From the NCBI GenBank assembly GCA_963691705.1, contig OY829538.1:13790443-13854442 (forward strand): a DNA stretch of 64,000 nucleotides, given 5' to 3'. A model generated the notes under the pieces. It saw nothing but the letters and a program-made list of their open reading frames with translations, did not search any database and was not told the DNA's origin. Both the position numbers and the translations under genes were made by a program. This DNA is from Viola odorata. Taxonomy: Eukaryota > Streptophyta > Magnoliopsida > Malpighiales > Violaceae. How positions within the stretch are numbered: the stretch's first letter is position 1; each line of letters begins with the position of its first letter. Of this stretch, positions 34,239 through 44,774 are shown one piece after another.

Positions 34239-35003
34239 TGGCTGGGTACATTTTTTATCTTTCTATTTGAAGGGATCCATCGTCACGCACACGTATCTAT
34301 CACAACTCTTTTGAGTCATAGTAGATAACACTCAACTGTCAACTTTTGATCACCTTTAACTATGACCACTCCATCCCAAGAGGGATACTTTAACCTCAAG
34401 TGATTTTGGGCTATCGTTGCACCAAAACGATTGAGAAACGGACGTCCAAGTATGGCGTTATAGGGCAAAGTAAGATCCACTATCAAGAACAACAAATTCC
34501 TCCGATCTTTTGGACGTGTCTTCTCAAAAGTACACAGGCAGTAAGGTCACTCCAGTCACTGGGATAGTAACTCCATCCACCCCAATTATCGGCTTTTTGT
34601 AAGGTGTCAGCTCACTGGCGGGACGCTTCATGAGGTTGTAAGCCTCCAATGAAAATAAATTTACCGCACTTCCGTTATCGACGAGGGTTCTTCTGACTCT
34701 ATGATTGCCAATGATGGGTGTGACTACTAACGCATCGTTATGTGGAAAAATGACGCCCTTCTCTTCTTCCTCAGAGAAGGATAACACCATTCGATCTAAC
34801 ACACTTATCGCTTCATTTTTTATTAACGCACTTTCTCTTTTCCGCTTGTCCTATGTAGTGGGCGTTAACGTCACAGGCTCGTCGAGGTACGGCGTGCCTC
34901 CAGCTATGATGTTGATGATGGGAATGTCATCGTCATGGATTGTCAGCGTTTCTCTGACTCTCCCATTAGAGGCAACTTCATTTCCTAGAGCGTGAGGAGG
35001 TGC
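34239..35003 (-). pseudogene. pro: Tat-lineage protease region
   Basis: The best frame is 34802-34524, with ALVVTPIIGNHRVRRTLVDN followed by GSAVNLFS. It is a retropepsin-like fold in which the usual DTG/DSG active-site triplet reads DNG. Further on (near 34460) the reading resembles YNAILGRPFLNRFGAT, the conserved block after protease in Tat elements. Stops at about 35004, 34850 and 34330 break continuity with gag and RT. Confidence 0.75.
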
Positions 35004-36781
35004 TTATTTGCTGTCTGATGCTCTACTTACCGGGTTACTCCTGGCTTCTTCTCTTGCCTTAATGGCAAATTCCCCGAGATAGCCTTCTTCTACTAAACGT
35101 TCTATAGCCAACTTTAACTCTCTACACACGTCTGTGAAGTGTCCCTTAACTTTATGGAATTTGCAAAAGGCGTTTTCTCTTCCTCCCATGATTACCCCCG
35201 GCTTCACAGGGGCTAGATAACGGATAGGCAGATTTCGTTGTTGAACGATTGCTAAAATTTCCGCTCTCAGAAGTTTGAGGGAAGGGAGGTCAGGGTCATA
35301 GACTCGGCCCTTGGGTGGATCCACTTGTCACTGAGTGGGGAAGTTACCGGGTCTTCCCCTTGAAAAGTTACCCTTTTATCGGTTCGAGGCTCTAGGGATG
35401 TGATCTTTTCGCTGGGCGTAATCGTCAATTGGGCGGGCATCAAGGGCTGTGCCGGTAAGGGCCCTGGACGCTCGGGGCGCATTTTGTGGCACATTCTGGA
35501 TGTTATCCCTATTTTGCTCTTCCTCCATCCTCGCATAATTATGAGCCTTCAACCTTAACGCGTCTAAAGTCGCTGGAGGGTCCACCATTAATGTGTCCCG
35601 TAATTTTCCATAACAATGGTGACGCCTGGGGTTAACGACATCTCCATATCGAAACATCCAAGGAACTCTTTCAGAGATTCCTGAGGCCCTCGGTGTATAT
35701 CGAACAAGGCTACCGCGGACTTCCTAATGGGAACAGTCGTGCTAAACCGGCTTCGAAACTTAGCTTCCAGCTGCGAAAAAACTATCTATGGATCCGGCCG
35801 GGAGTCCTTCAAACCAAAGGCGCGCGACCCCTAACAACGTCATGACAAAGATCTGACACAAGGCTGCGTCACTGTGAGTTTAGAATTGCACAAAGTCTTT
35901 CACCTTGTTAAGGTGGGAGATAGGATCCTTTGTGCCGTCATAAGACTCTGTGGGGAGTTTTACGTGCCGATTGACTCTGTGATGCCTTATGCAATAGCTG
36001 AACGGATAACTTGCGTTATCATCAAGGGTTTCACGAGGATGACGGGGAAGAGAAGTTTCCCTACGATGCCTCGGGTCCCTAGGATCAGGTGTGTGATGTC
36101 ACCTAGGGGATCGGCTACGACTCCTTGGTGAACGGGTTCGATACCTTCTGCTACTAGATCTTTCGCTGTATCTAGGGGATACATCCCTGACCATTTCCTC
36201 TCGCCTGCCATCCCAACGATCTCTGTACTCGTCATGCCATCGTTCCTCTTGGGAAATGGGAATTTCTCGCATGTACTGCACAGAGGGTTCTACTCGCCCA
36301 TGTGCGAGTTGCATAAAGTTGACAGGGGTCATCGTCACGGGCAAGGTCAGCGGAGTGCTCCCATGTTGCCGAGGTCATAACGGTTGATCAGTAATAATGG
36401 ACGGGGTGAAAGTGAATATCAAATGAGGAGAAATAGTGGATCCTGGGCATTGGGAGTCGGTCCTGCGGCTAATGCAGTCAACTGATCCACTTGGGTACGC
36501 AGAGCTAGTAAAGAGTTCGCCCAAAGGTTGTTCGCGCTATCCATTACAGATCCCATTGGAGGGGGAGTGGAAAAGCTAGATCCCGCCATTTGGGAAGAGG
36601 GAGTACTCGTCTGGGGGGATGACGTTCCCGTTGTGGGTCCGAAAAGAAAATCCGTTTGCCCAGAAGGGGTTCCCTATATTGTGGCAAAAATATCGACAGA
36701 AGTAGAAGGAAAAAGTTCTCTACGAGGAGCGAAAAGAATACCATGGGATTGAGGAGGTGTAGATTCTGAATTAGAAGCCAT
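35004..36781 (-). pseudogene. gag: Tat-lineage gag, disrupted
   Basis: An ATG at 36781 (MASNSESTPPQSHGI) 65 bp from the primer-binding site opens gag. Reading across frames gives a Ser/Arg-rich stretch (36150-36100), a gag core (35960-35640: YDGTKDPISHLNKVKDFVQF, then LCQIFVMTLLG, then GPQESLKEFL) and a nucleocapsid-type motif, FCKFHKVKGHFTDVCRELK, near 35160. At least two in-frame stops (near 36675 and 35895) and a frameshift near 35780 inactivate it. Confidence 0.82.
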
Positions 36782-36845
36782 GATCCTCTAGTTTCTAGAA
36801 AAGACAGAGCTTGGCTATTAAGGATGCTCACTTAATCAAACCAAA

Positions 36846-36864
36846 GCTCTCAATGAAAGCACCA
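36846..36864 (-). other. Primer-binding site of the Tat-lineage element
   Basis: The minus strand reads TGGTGCTTTCATTGAGAGC three bases after the LTR end TTATCA. The TTGGTGCTTTCATTGAGAG form is the site I know from Tat elements such as Grande and RIRE2. The cognate tRNA was not checked. Confidence 0.78.
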
Positions 36865-36867
36865 ATT

Positions 36868-36982
36868 TGATAAGATTCGGGGTTCTAGAGAGGGGTAGGT
36901 GAGGAAGATGGCCGCTCAGAATCACTGTGCCTGTTGTCCGGTGTACCTACAAAGCGCCGGAGGGGGTCTCCGGCACAGACAC
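36868..36982 (-). repeat. 5' LTR of the Tat-lineage element, inner 115 bp
   Basis: Begins TGATAAGATTCGGGG beside the primer-binding site and stops at GACAC where Athila element 2 inserted. It continues at 50430 after the duplicated GACAC. Confidence 0.9.
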
Positions 36983-38710
36983 TGATAGCATGTTTTTATG
37001 CATGATTTTCTCTCCATTTTCTCCCCTTTTTAAGGCATGATTCTGCTAATTTACCCTTGTTTCCATTACTATTGCAGATTTAGGCCTAAAATGGGAGTTT
37101 ATGCGAAAAGATGCATTTCTGGACCATTTTGTGAAGTTTTTGAGCTTCAAGACCCAGAGTCGAGGTCCCGAGTCCGAACCAGCGTTCAAGGTCCCGAATC
37201 GGATTCCCAGTTCGGGACCCCGAAGGGCAAAGGATGTCATTTCCACGTGTCATCCCACCTAAAACGCCCATGTGACTCCTCTGACACTGTTCCTGCGCTC
37301 TGCACTGATTACCAAACACCCACCGAACTGACCAGTTCAGCCTCGAGCTCAGTCCAGACCTGCCCAAAGCTGGAAAAATCAGACAGCTTTATGCTTTTCC
37401 AGCTTTGTGCTTTAAGGAACATGGATCCACTTTCTTAGGCTTTCAATTAATGCATTTTGTCCCTAGTTTTAGGCTGAAGATATTTTGTGCTTAAGGCTCT
37501 ACTATATAAAGGGCATCTAGGATTAGTTTAGATCATCTTTTCCTAGCTTTTAATCACTTAGCATAATTTAGAAGTAGCTTAGACTTCTCTCTAGTTGTCT
37601 CTCTAGCCATTGTTAGCTTCTTCAACATTGCTGCCGAGCTATAAACGGAATTTTAGTAACAAGTTTTCTTCCCTTCATCTATTTTATTTACTTGTTATGC
37701 TTTCTTTAATCGTTATTTGTTTATCCGTAAGTATGAGTAGCTAAATTCCTAGTTCTTGGCAAGGCTGATTCAAGGGTTGCAAGGGCAGATTCGAGGCCTT
37801 AATGTGCTTAAAATATTCTTGATGCTATATTCAACTATTCATCGGTTTAATTATATCTTTGCATGATTTAATTTAAGGTCTGATCAACTGAGAATTATTT
37901 TGTGTAAATGCTGCCATTCATGTGATGAATACGAAAGGAAAATTGCATGAGTAAGTAGGCATCTGTTTAGTCTTGACTGTGTCAAAGTGGTCTCGAATAG
38001 ATAGGTTGGGTAGTTGATTAGAGCTGGGTCACGAGTCCGACAAACTGAGGGACTTTAGCTCTAGATCTGTCTTTTCTTAGCTTCATGGGCAGTTTGAGTA
38101 TGGCCCTCCCGCATTCGTGCCTGGAGGGATGGCAAACTGTCAAGACTACCTCATATGTGGAAACGGGGGGTAGTTTCTCTTAAGAGAAAAGTAGGGGATA
38201 TCCGAGGAATCTGGTCCCCATGTCATTTCTATGACATCTCGAATGGAATACCCTTGAGCTGATGACGATCTGGTCCCGAATGCAACCCAGAATGCCTTTG
38301 CCGAGAACACTTTCTCCATCTGATTATTCGTGCTTATTTCACTCTTGATCTATTTCACGCCTGCGTTGATACTTCTGCATCTGTTTCTGATTTGTTTTAT
38401 TATTTCTGGAATTATTTGCTTACTTGCTTTATTTTATCATTCGGGACTCCCGAATTGACACCTCGGGACCCCGAATACTGCTTTCCTAGATAAAAATTGT
38501 TAGCTCCCAAAATCTGCCTTGGCCAACTCGTTTGGCCAAGAAAAACCCCCCCCTAAGTGTTACCCTTTGCGCTCTTCTCCCGAATACATTCACGACCATA
38601 AATCAGTTTCTCACAATCCCCGTGTTCGACCCTGACTACCACTGTACACTTTATCTCTTGTGCACACACGTTTTCAGGCACTATAAATTTATGTATTTGA
38701 TTGACGATCA
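36983..38710 (+). repeat. 5' LTR of Athila element 2
   Basis: 1728 bp from TGATAGCATG to GACGATCA. It contains the element promoter (TATA at 37503) and many GGTCCCGA-type words. The open frames inside (for example 37037-37438) are not conserved genes. Confidence 0.95.
37503..37510 (+). promoter_or_regulatory. TATA box of the Athila element 2 LTR
   Basis: CTACTATATAAAGGGC lies about 520 bp into the LTR and is a near-consensus plant TATA box. Transcription would start near 37540, leaving about 1.2 kb of R and U5. The same motif is in the 3' LTR near 49218. Confidence 0.65.
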
Positions 38711-38713
38711 AAT

Positions 38714-38731
38714 TGGCGCCGTTGCCGGGGA
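38714..38731 (+). other. Primer-binding site of Athila element 2
   Basis: TGGCGCCGTTGCCGGGGA, three bases after the LTR end. This 18-mer is the tRNA-Asp-complementary site typical of Athila elements. The gag-pol ATG follows only 33 bases later. Confidence 0.9.
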
Positions 38732-38764
38732 TTGTTTCAAGACTGATTTATTTTTCTTGTTTGT

Positions 38765-41700
38765 ATGACCAGGAGATCCGCACCCGAATTACTACCCCTT
38801 GATCACGAGCTAGGACGGACCGAAAGGGGACTTCGACGACTGGCACGAGGAAATTCCAACCCTTGCGTTCGGGACCTCGAACGTCTTTTTGACCTAGAAG
38901 ACAATCCAGACCCCGAGGATCTTCCCCTTGATCACCCAGAAGGACCCGAAATGGATGACCACGGTCCCGTAGGAGATCGCGTTCCACCACTTCCCCCGCC
39001 AGTCCAGACCATCGATGATTTCAACGCTGCTCCCGAAGCACCAACCAGCTGCATTGTCTGGCCAGCAGTCCCGAATGACTGGGAACTCAAGTCTGCAACC
39101 ATGCATCATCTGCCACTCTTTCGAGGATTGGCCAAGGAGAATCCACACCGCCACCTACAGCAGCTACACTCCATTTGCGACGCCATGAAGCCTCACAACG
39201 TTTCGGTTGAGCATGCCAAGCTTCGTGCCTTTATGTGGTCCCTCAAGGACGACGCTCTTGACTGGTTTTATGACTTGCAGCCGCAATCTATCAATTCGTG
39301 GGCCGAGATGTCTAAAGCTTTCACGGACAAATACTACCCCGTGTCCATAGCAATGGTGACCCGAAAGCAGCTCGTATCCATCCTCCAAAAGGATTCGGAA
39401 GATCTTGAGCAATACTATGAGCGGTTTAAAAAGATGCAGGCCCTATGCCCCTCGCATAATCTGTCCGAACATGCCCTCATGCAGTATTTCTGTGAAGGAC
39501 TCAACGGTCGGGACAAGGCCTTGTTGAACGCTGCCGCTAATGGATCCATCACTAGACTCACTCCAGCTGCTGCCAAGGCCACCATCGAACTCATGGCCAA
39601 GAACAACCTCCAGCTCAACAACTCCACTAGCGTTCAAGATGCACGCTCAGCTGCTATGGAGAATCAACTTGCAGCCATCACGGGCATGTTGCAAAACATG
39701 ACTTCGGGACAGCCAGTCCAGGTCAAGGCCTGCCAGATTTGTCAATTTTCAGACCACCCAACAGATGCTTGCCCATTCATCCCCGATGAGATTCCAGTCA
39801 ATGCAGCTGGAGGATTCAACGCCCCATATGGCCAACACCACAATCAAGGTTGGAAGCAACCTAACTATGGATGGAACAACAACCAGCAGGCCGGACCCAG
39901 CCATCAGTATGGCCAAAATCCATACGGAAATCACCCCCCTCCTTTCAACATGCAGGCCTTCAAGCCTAGGCCCAATTTTCAGAATTACCAGTACCAGAGG
40001 CAGCCTCCCCCAGACCAGAATTTCACCATGCCACCGCCCCCGAATGAGGACCCCTCCCCCGATAAAAAGAAAATCGCAGAACTGGAAAAACAGATTCGGA
40101 CCCTCATGGCTGAAATGAAGGAAGTAAAAAATGGAGGGAGATTTCCAGGGCAAACGGAACCTAACCCGAAGCATGAAGCGTGTGCCATGAACCTCCGCAG
40201 TGGTCTCGAGATCCCTTCTCGTGTCCACCCAGATCCCGAAGCCAACATTGCTGTTCCTGGTCCCGAAACCAACAATACTGTACCACCACCCCCCGAACAA
40301 ACAAATGACCAACCCAAGGAGTCCCGATTTGGCGACGCAGCACTTGATCACTTCTTCTCCAGCAAGAAATCCCGATGCAAGAAGAAGCAGCCCGTTGAGG
40401 AAGAATTCTCCCAAGAATTCATAAACAAAGTCTTCGAGCCCCCATTCCCCGAGCGATTGATAAAGAAAAAGAAAGAAAAGGAAGATCGGGACATCTTCGA
40501 AATGTTTAGCAAGGTCGTCATCAATATTCCGCTCCTCAAGGCCATCAAGAACATGCCCCGATATGCAAAGTTTCTAAAACAGCTATGCACCAACAAGAAC
40601 AAATTTACCGAGGTGAATCGAATCAGTGTGGGAGCCAACTTGTCCGCCCATATCCAGCGCCGAATCCCGACCAAGTGCAAAGACCAGGGCATGTTCACGG
40701 TCCCGTGCAGGATCGGGACCATTGATATTGGGAACGCAATGTGCGATTTGGGAGCAGGAATTAATGTTATGCCCTTGACCATCTACAATAGCCTCGGACT
40801 CGGGCCCTTGAAGGAAACCACGCTGGTAATCCAACTTGCAGACCATTCGGTGGTATATCCCAAAGGTATCATCACGGATGTTCTTGTCCAGGTTGGTGAA
40901 TTCTTATTCCCGGCAGATTTCTATGTCCTCTCCATGGAAAATCCCACGAACACCAAGTCTTCGGATCTGCTCTTGGGACGTCCTTTCTTGGCTACTGCCC
41001 GTGCAAAGATCGACTGTTATGAGGCCTCGATATCCCTCGAGTTCGACGGGGAAATCATCCGTTTTAACATGCTGGACTCTATGAAGTACCCCCCCGAATT
41101 CTCAAGCATCAATTTTGTTGATATAATAGACCCCCTTGTGGAGGAAGTTACTGGGCTGAACTCTGTCGAGCCCTTGAAGCTGGTTCTTGACCATAGTCTC
41201 ACCCCCGAATCTCTGCGAGAGATGACAGCTTCCATCGCGGTCCCTTCTGAATTAAGCACCGTTGCCGCAGCCCTTGCAGAAAATGCTTCCCTGATGGTTG
41301 AACCCCCGAGCGAGTCTCCTGAATGCGCAGATCATGTACGACTTCCTTCATCTCTGGAACAAGCCCCAGACCTGGAACTAAAGACGCTGCCCTCACACCT
41401 GAAGTATGCATACCTTGGGGAGGCAGAAACGCTCCCGGTCATAATCTCCAACAAATTAGAAGCAGAGCAAGAAGCTGAGCTAGTGAACCTCCTCCAGAGT
41501 TTTAAGAAGGCCATCGGTTGGACAATTGCCGACATCAAGGGCTTGTCACCATCCTTGTGTACTCACCGCATACATCTCGAAGAAGGCTCCAAGACAGTGA
41601 GACAGCCCCAAAGGCGTTTGAACCCTCCCATGATGGAAGTAGTTAAGAAGGAGGTCCTGAAGCTACTCGATGCCGGAGTCATTTATCCCATTTCTGATTC

Positions 41701-44287
41701 CCCATGGGTCAGCCCAGTTCAGGTGGTCCCGAAGAAAACTGGCATCACAATCATTCCGGGTCCCGAGGGCCAGCCAATTCCCTCCCGAATCCAGAATGGC
41801 TGGCGTGTGTGCATTGACTATCGATGCCTGAATGAAGCCACCCGAAAAGACCATTTCCCACTTCCCTTCATAGATCAGATGTTGGAGCGCCTCGCGGGCA
41901 AAACGCATTACTGCTGCCTGGATGGGTATTCGGGATTCCACCAGATTCCAGTAGCCCTTGAAGATCAGGAGAAAACCACCTTCACGTGCCCCTTCGGGAC
42001 CTTTGCTTACAGACGCATGCCCTTTGGGTTATGTAATGCCCCGGCCACATTCCAGAGGTGCATGGTCAGCATCTTTTCAGATTTTGTAGAAGAATGCATC
42101 GAGGTATTCATGGATGACTTCACGGTCTATGGTAACTCCTTTTCCGAATGCCTCTTGAATTTAAAGAAAATTCTGCAAAGGTGTATAGAAACTAACCTTG
42201 TTCTTAATTTCGAAAAATGTCATTTCATGGTTGACCAAGGACTAATCTTAGGCCATATCGTGTCCCGAAAGGGTATCGAAGTAGACAAGGCTAAAATCCA
42301 AGCTATCGAGACCTTGCCTTACCCCTCAAATATTCGAGATGTGCGTTCTTTTCTTAGACATGCAGGTTTTTATAGGAGGTTCATCAAGGATTTCTCCAAG
42401 ATTGCCCAGCCAATGTGCCAATTACTACACAAGGATGTAGAATTTGTCTTTGATGACAAGTGCAAGAAGGCATTCGAGACCCTGAAAGCCAAGCTCATTT
42501 CTGCTCCCATCATTCGAGCCCCCGACTGGACGCTCCCATTCGAGATCATGTGTGACGCGAGCAACCAAGCCTTGGGAGCTGTTCTGGGCCAGAAGAAGGA
42601 CAAGGAGACTTATGTCATTTATTATGCCTCCAAGTTGTTGGATCCCGCCCAGCAAAATTACACCACTACGGAAAAAGAACTCTTGGCCATTGTCTATGCC
42701 CTTGATAAGTTTCGGCAGTACCTCCTGGGCACAGAAGTGATAGTATACTCTGACCACTCCGCTCTTCGATGCCTGCTCAAGAAGACAGACGCGAAGCCTA
42801 GGCTTATCCGCTGGATTCTCCTGCTTCAAGAGTTCAACCTAGCCATCAAAGATAAAAAAGGGACCGAGAACTGCGTAGCTGATCATTTGAGTCGACTACC
42901 GCATCAAGAAGACGACTCCCAAGTAACCATTCGGGAGTCTTTCCCTGATGAGCATTTGTGCTTAGTTGACACGGCAAAGTACCCCTGGTTCACGGACATA
43001 GCTAACTATTGTGCCACTGGCGCGCTTCCAGTCGAGGCCTCGAGTGCAGAACACAACCGAATCCGCAAACAAGCCAAGTATTATGTCTGGGACAGCCCTT
43101 ACCTATGGAAACATTGTTCAGATCAAATCGTTAGGCGCTGTGTCTCCACAGACGAGGTCCCGTCCATCCTCAAGTTCTGCCATTCAACAACGGAAGGGGG
43201 ACATTTTGCTGCAAAGAAAACCGCACTCAAAGTCCTCGAGGCGGGTCTTTACTGGCCCTCCATCTTCAAGGACAGTTATTTATTTTGCGCAACGTGCCCT
43301 CGATGCCAAGCCATGGGAAACATCAGAGCCCGAAACCAAATGCCCCTGACCAGCATCATTGCGTGCGATATTTTCGATATTTGGGGCATTGACTTCATGG
43401 GACCGCTCCCGAGTTCATTCGGGCATACGTATATTCTGCTTGCAGTAGATTACGTCTCCAAATGGATCGAAGCCAAGGCCACAAAAACTGACGATTCAAG
43501 GGTGGTTGCCGATTTTCTCAGAACACACATCTTTAACCGATTCGGGACCCCTCGAGCTCTCATCAGCGATCGGGGGACTCATTTCTGCAATCGAACAGTC
43601 GCTTCGCTACTTAACAAGTATGGAGTGACTCATCGAGTGTCTACAGCTTACCACCCCCAAACCAATGGGCAAGCTGAGGTCTCGAATCGGGAGATCAAGG
43701 CCATCCTCGAGAAAACAGTGAATCAGTCACGAAAAGATTGGAGTCTCAAGCTAGGGGACGCGCTTTGGGCCTACCGCACCGCATTCAAGACCCCGATCGG
43801 CATGACACCATATCGGTTGGTCTATGGCAAGCCGTGTCACCTTCCTGTCGAAATAGAACACAAGGCCTTTTGGGCACTCAAGAAAGTCAACATGGACTTG
43901 AACTTAGCGGGAAAGGAACGCTGTTTGCAAATTCAAGAGCTTGAAGAGCTTCGGGGGAACGCCTATGAGAATTCCATGATCTACAAGGACAAGACCAAAG
44001 CCCAGCACGACAAGCACCTCGTAGTCAAAAACTTCACCATTGGGCAGAAAGTTTTGCTCTACAACTCCAGACTACGGATTTTTTCGGGCAAGCTCAAGTC
44101 CAAATGGTCGGGACCATACCGAATAACCGCGGTATTTGATCACGGTGCTGTTGAGATCCAGAATTTGGACAGCGGGGAGCCATTCAAGGTGAACGGTCAT
44201 CGGTTGAAGCCCTTCTATGAGGGATTCAAGCCCTCAACTGCAGATGAAGCAAGGGTCGAGGACCCAACACTCAACACTCCCGAATGA
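38765..44287 (+). CDS. gag-pol: Athila gag-pol polyprotein, intact
   Basis: The 1840-residue polyprotein would provide the particle, protease, reverse transcriptase/RNase H and integrase. Seen in order: gag core (about 115-280), CCHC zinc knuckle ([14 protein letters not shown], about 322-336), Pro/Asn-rich tail, retropepsin-like domain with DLG in place of DTG/DSG (about 660, [10 protein letters not shown]) and [14 protein letters not shown] follows (about 965-1190; CLDGYSG near 1052, FMDD near 1115-1118), then RNase H (about 1256-1370), HHCC zinc domain (about 1467-1515), and integrase core with D near 1541, D near 1601 and E 36 residues later. [20 protein letters not shown] C-terminal part ends it. 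No stop or frameshift interrupts it, and all catalytic residues named are present. Gag and pol share one frame, as in other Athila elements. Confidence 0.95.
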   Translation: MTRRSAPELLPLDHELGRTERGLRRLARGNSNPCVRDLERLFDLEDNPDPEDLPLDHPEGPEMDDHGPVGDRVPPLPPPVQTIDDFNAAPEAPTSCIVWPAVPNDWELKSATMHHLPLFRGLAKENPHRHLQQLHSICDAMKPHNVSVEHAKLRAFMWSLKDDALDWFYDLQPQSINSWAEMSKAFTDKYYPVSIAMVTRKQLVSILQKDSEDLEQYYERFKKMQALCPSHNLSEHALMQYFCEGLNGRDKALLNAAANGSITRLTPAAAKATIELMAKNNLQLNNSTSVQDARSAAMENQLAAITGMLQNMTSGQPVQVKACQICQFSDHPTDACPFIPDEIPVNAAGGFNAPYGQHHNQGWKQPNYGWNNNQQAGPSHQYGQNPYGNHPPPFNMQAFKPRPNFQNYQYQRQPPPDQNFTMPPPPNEDPSPDKKKIAELEKQIRTLMAEMKEVKNGGRFPGQTEPNPKHEACAMNLRSGLEIPSRVHPDPEANIAVPGPETNNTVPPPPEQTNDQPKESRFGDAALDHFFSSKKSRCKKKQPVEEEFSQEFINKVFEPPFPERLIKKKKEKEDRDIFEMFSKVVINIPLLKAIKNMPRYAKFLKQLCTNKNKFTEVNRISVGANLSAHIQRRIPTKCKDQGMFTVPCRIGTIDIGNAMCDLGAGINVMPLTIYNSLGLGPLKETTLVIQLADHSVVYPKGIITDVLVQVGEFLFPADFYVLSMENPTNTKSSDLLLGRPFLATARAKIDCYEASISLEFDGEIIRFNMLDSMKYPPEFSSINFVDIIDPLVEEVTGLNSVEPLKLVLDHSLTPESLREMTASIAVPSELSTVAAALAENASLMVEPPSESPECADHVRLPSSLEQAPDLELKTLPSHLKYAYLGEAETLPVIISNKLEAEQEAELVNLLQSFKKAIGWTIADIKGLSPSLCTHRIHLEEGSKTVRQPQRRLNPPMMEVVKKEVLKLLDAGVIYPISDSPWVSPVQVVPKKTGITIIPGPEGQPIPSRIQNGWRVCIDYRCLNEATRKDHFPLPFIDQMLERLAGKTHYCCLDGYSGFHQIPVALEDQEKTTFTCPFGTFAYRRMPFGLCNAPATFQRCMVSIFSDFVEECIEVFMDDFTVYGNSFSECLLNLKKILQRCIETNLVLNFEKCHFMVDQGLILGHIVSRKGIEVDKAKIQAIETLPYPSNIRDVRSFLRHAGFYRRFIKDFSKIAQPMCQLLHKDVEFVFDDKCKKAFETLKAKLISAPIIRAPDWTLPFEIMCDASNQALGAVLGQKKDKETYVIYYASKLLDPAQQNYTTTEKELLAIVYALDKFRQYLLGTEVIVYSDHSALRCLLKKTDAKPRLIRWILLLQEFNLAIKDKKGTENCVADHLSRLPHQEDDSQVTIRESFPDEHLCLVDTAKYPWFTDIANYCATGALPVEASSAEHNRIRKQAKYYVWDSPYLWKHCSDQIVRRCVSTDEVPSILKFCHSTTEGGHFAAKKTALKVLEAGLYWPSIFKDSYLFCATCPRCQAMGNIRARNQMPLTSIIACDIFDIWGIDFMGPLPSSFGHTYILLAVDYVSKWIEAKATKTDDSRVVADFLRTHIFNRFGTPRALISDRGTHFCNRTVASLLNKYGVTHRVSTAYHPQTNGQAEVSNREIKAILEKTVNQSRKDWSLKLGDALWAYRTAFKTPIGMTPYRLVYGKPCHLPVEIEHKAFWALKKVNMDLNLAGKERCLQIQELEELRGNAYENSMIYKDKTKAQHDKHLVVKNFTIGQKVLLYNSRLRIFSGKLKSKWSGPYRITAVFDHGAVEIQNLDSGEPFKVNGHRLKPFYEGFKPSTADEARVEDPTLNTPE

Positions 44288-44774
44288 GGACACGACGTCC
44301 AGGCCTGGACGATAATCAAGGCCAAGTGTGGGGACAAGCCCCTGATTTCTAACCCCCTTCCTTTAATTTTCTTATCTCTTACTTCTGCACCCGACATCCT
44401 CTTTTCCATCTTCCCAAAACCCATTTCTTATCTTCCCTAGGTGATTTTAATTAGTTTTGTCCAGACTTATTCCTTTTGTCCATTGGTTTCTTTAGTTTCT
44501 TCTATTATTCGAGTCAACTCTAACTTTTCAAATTTTTTATGTGCACTTTTTATGTTACCTAGGAAAAAATTTTTTTTTTTTTTTTTTTTCGTTGTCCTAT
44601 CCCCCTTTCATTTAATTTTTATGTTCCCCTCTCTCCTTTATTTAATGCCTTGTCCCCTTCTTTATCACCCCCATTTAATTACCTCTGATTTTATTCTTAT
44701 CTCTCCTCTCTCCAACATCCCAAAAGCTGATTTGCTTTCTCTGATTCCCGTACAGGTGTCAGCGCACGCTGCCC
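44288..44774 (+). other. Spacer between gag-pol and second ORF
   Basis: A 487-bp pyrimidine-rich spacer with an 18-20 base T-run near 44571. It ends with TTCCCGTACAG just before the second ORF, a plausible 3' splice site. Athila second ORFs are thought to be expressed from spliced RNA, so this acceptor would fit, but no donor was identified. Confidence 0.4.

Noticed and set aside
37037..37438. 133-codon frame in the Athila LTR, repeated at 48752-49129
   Set aside because: It lies in LTR sequence, straddles the TATA-proximal region, and its length differs between two almost identical LTRs because of one indel.
39164..42829. Minus-strand frames opposite the Athila gag-pol, up to 221 codons
   Set aside because: Shadows of an intact, motif-rich plus-strand gene, with no recognisable domain of their own.
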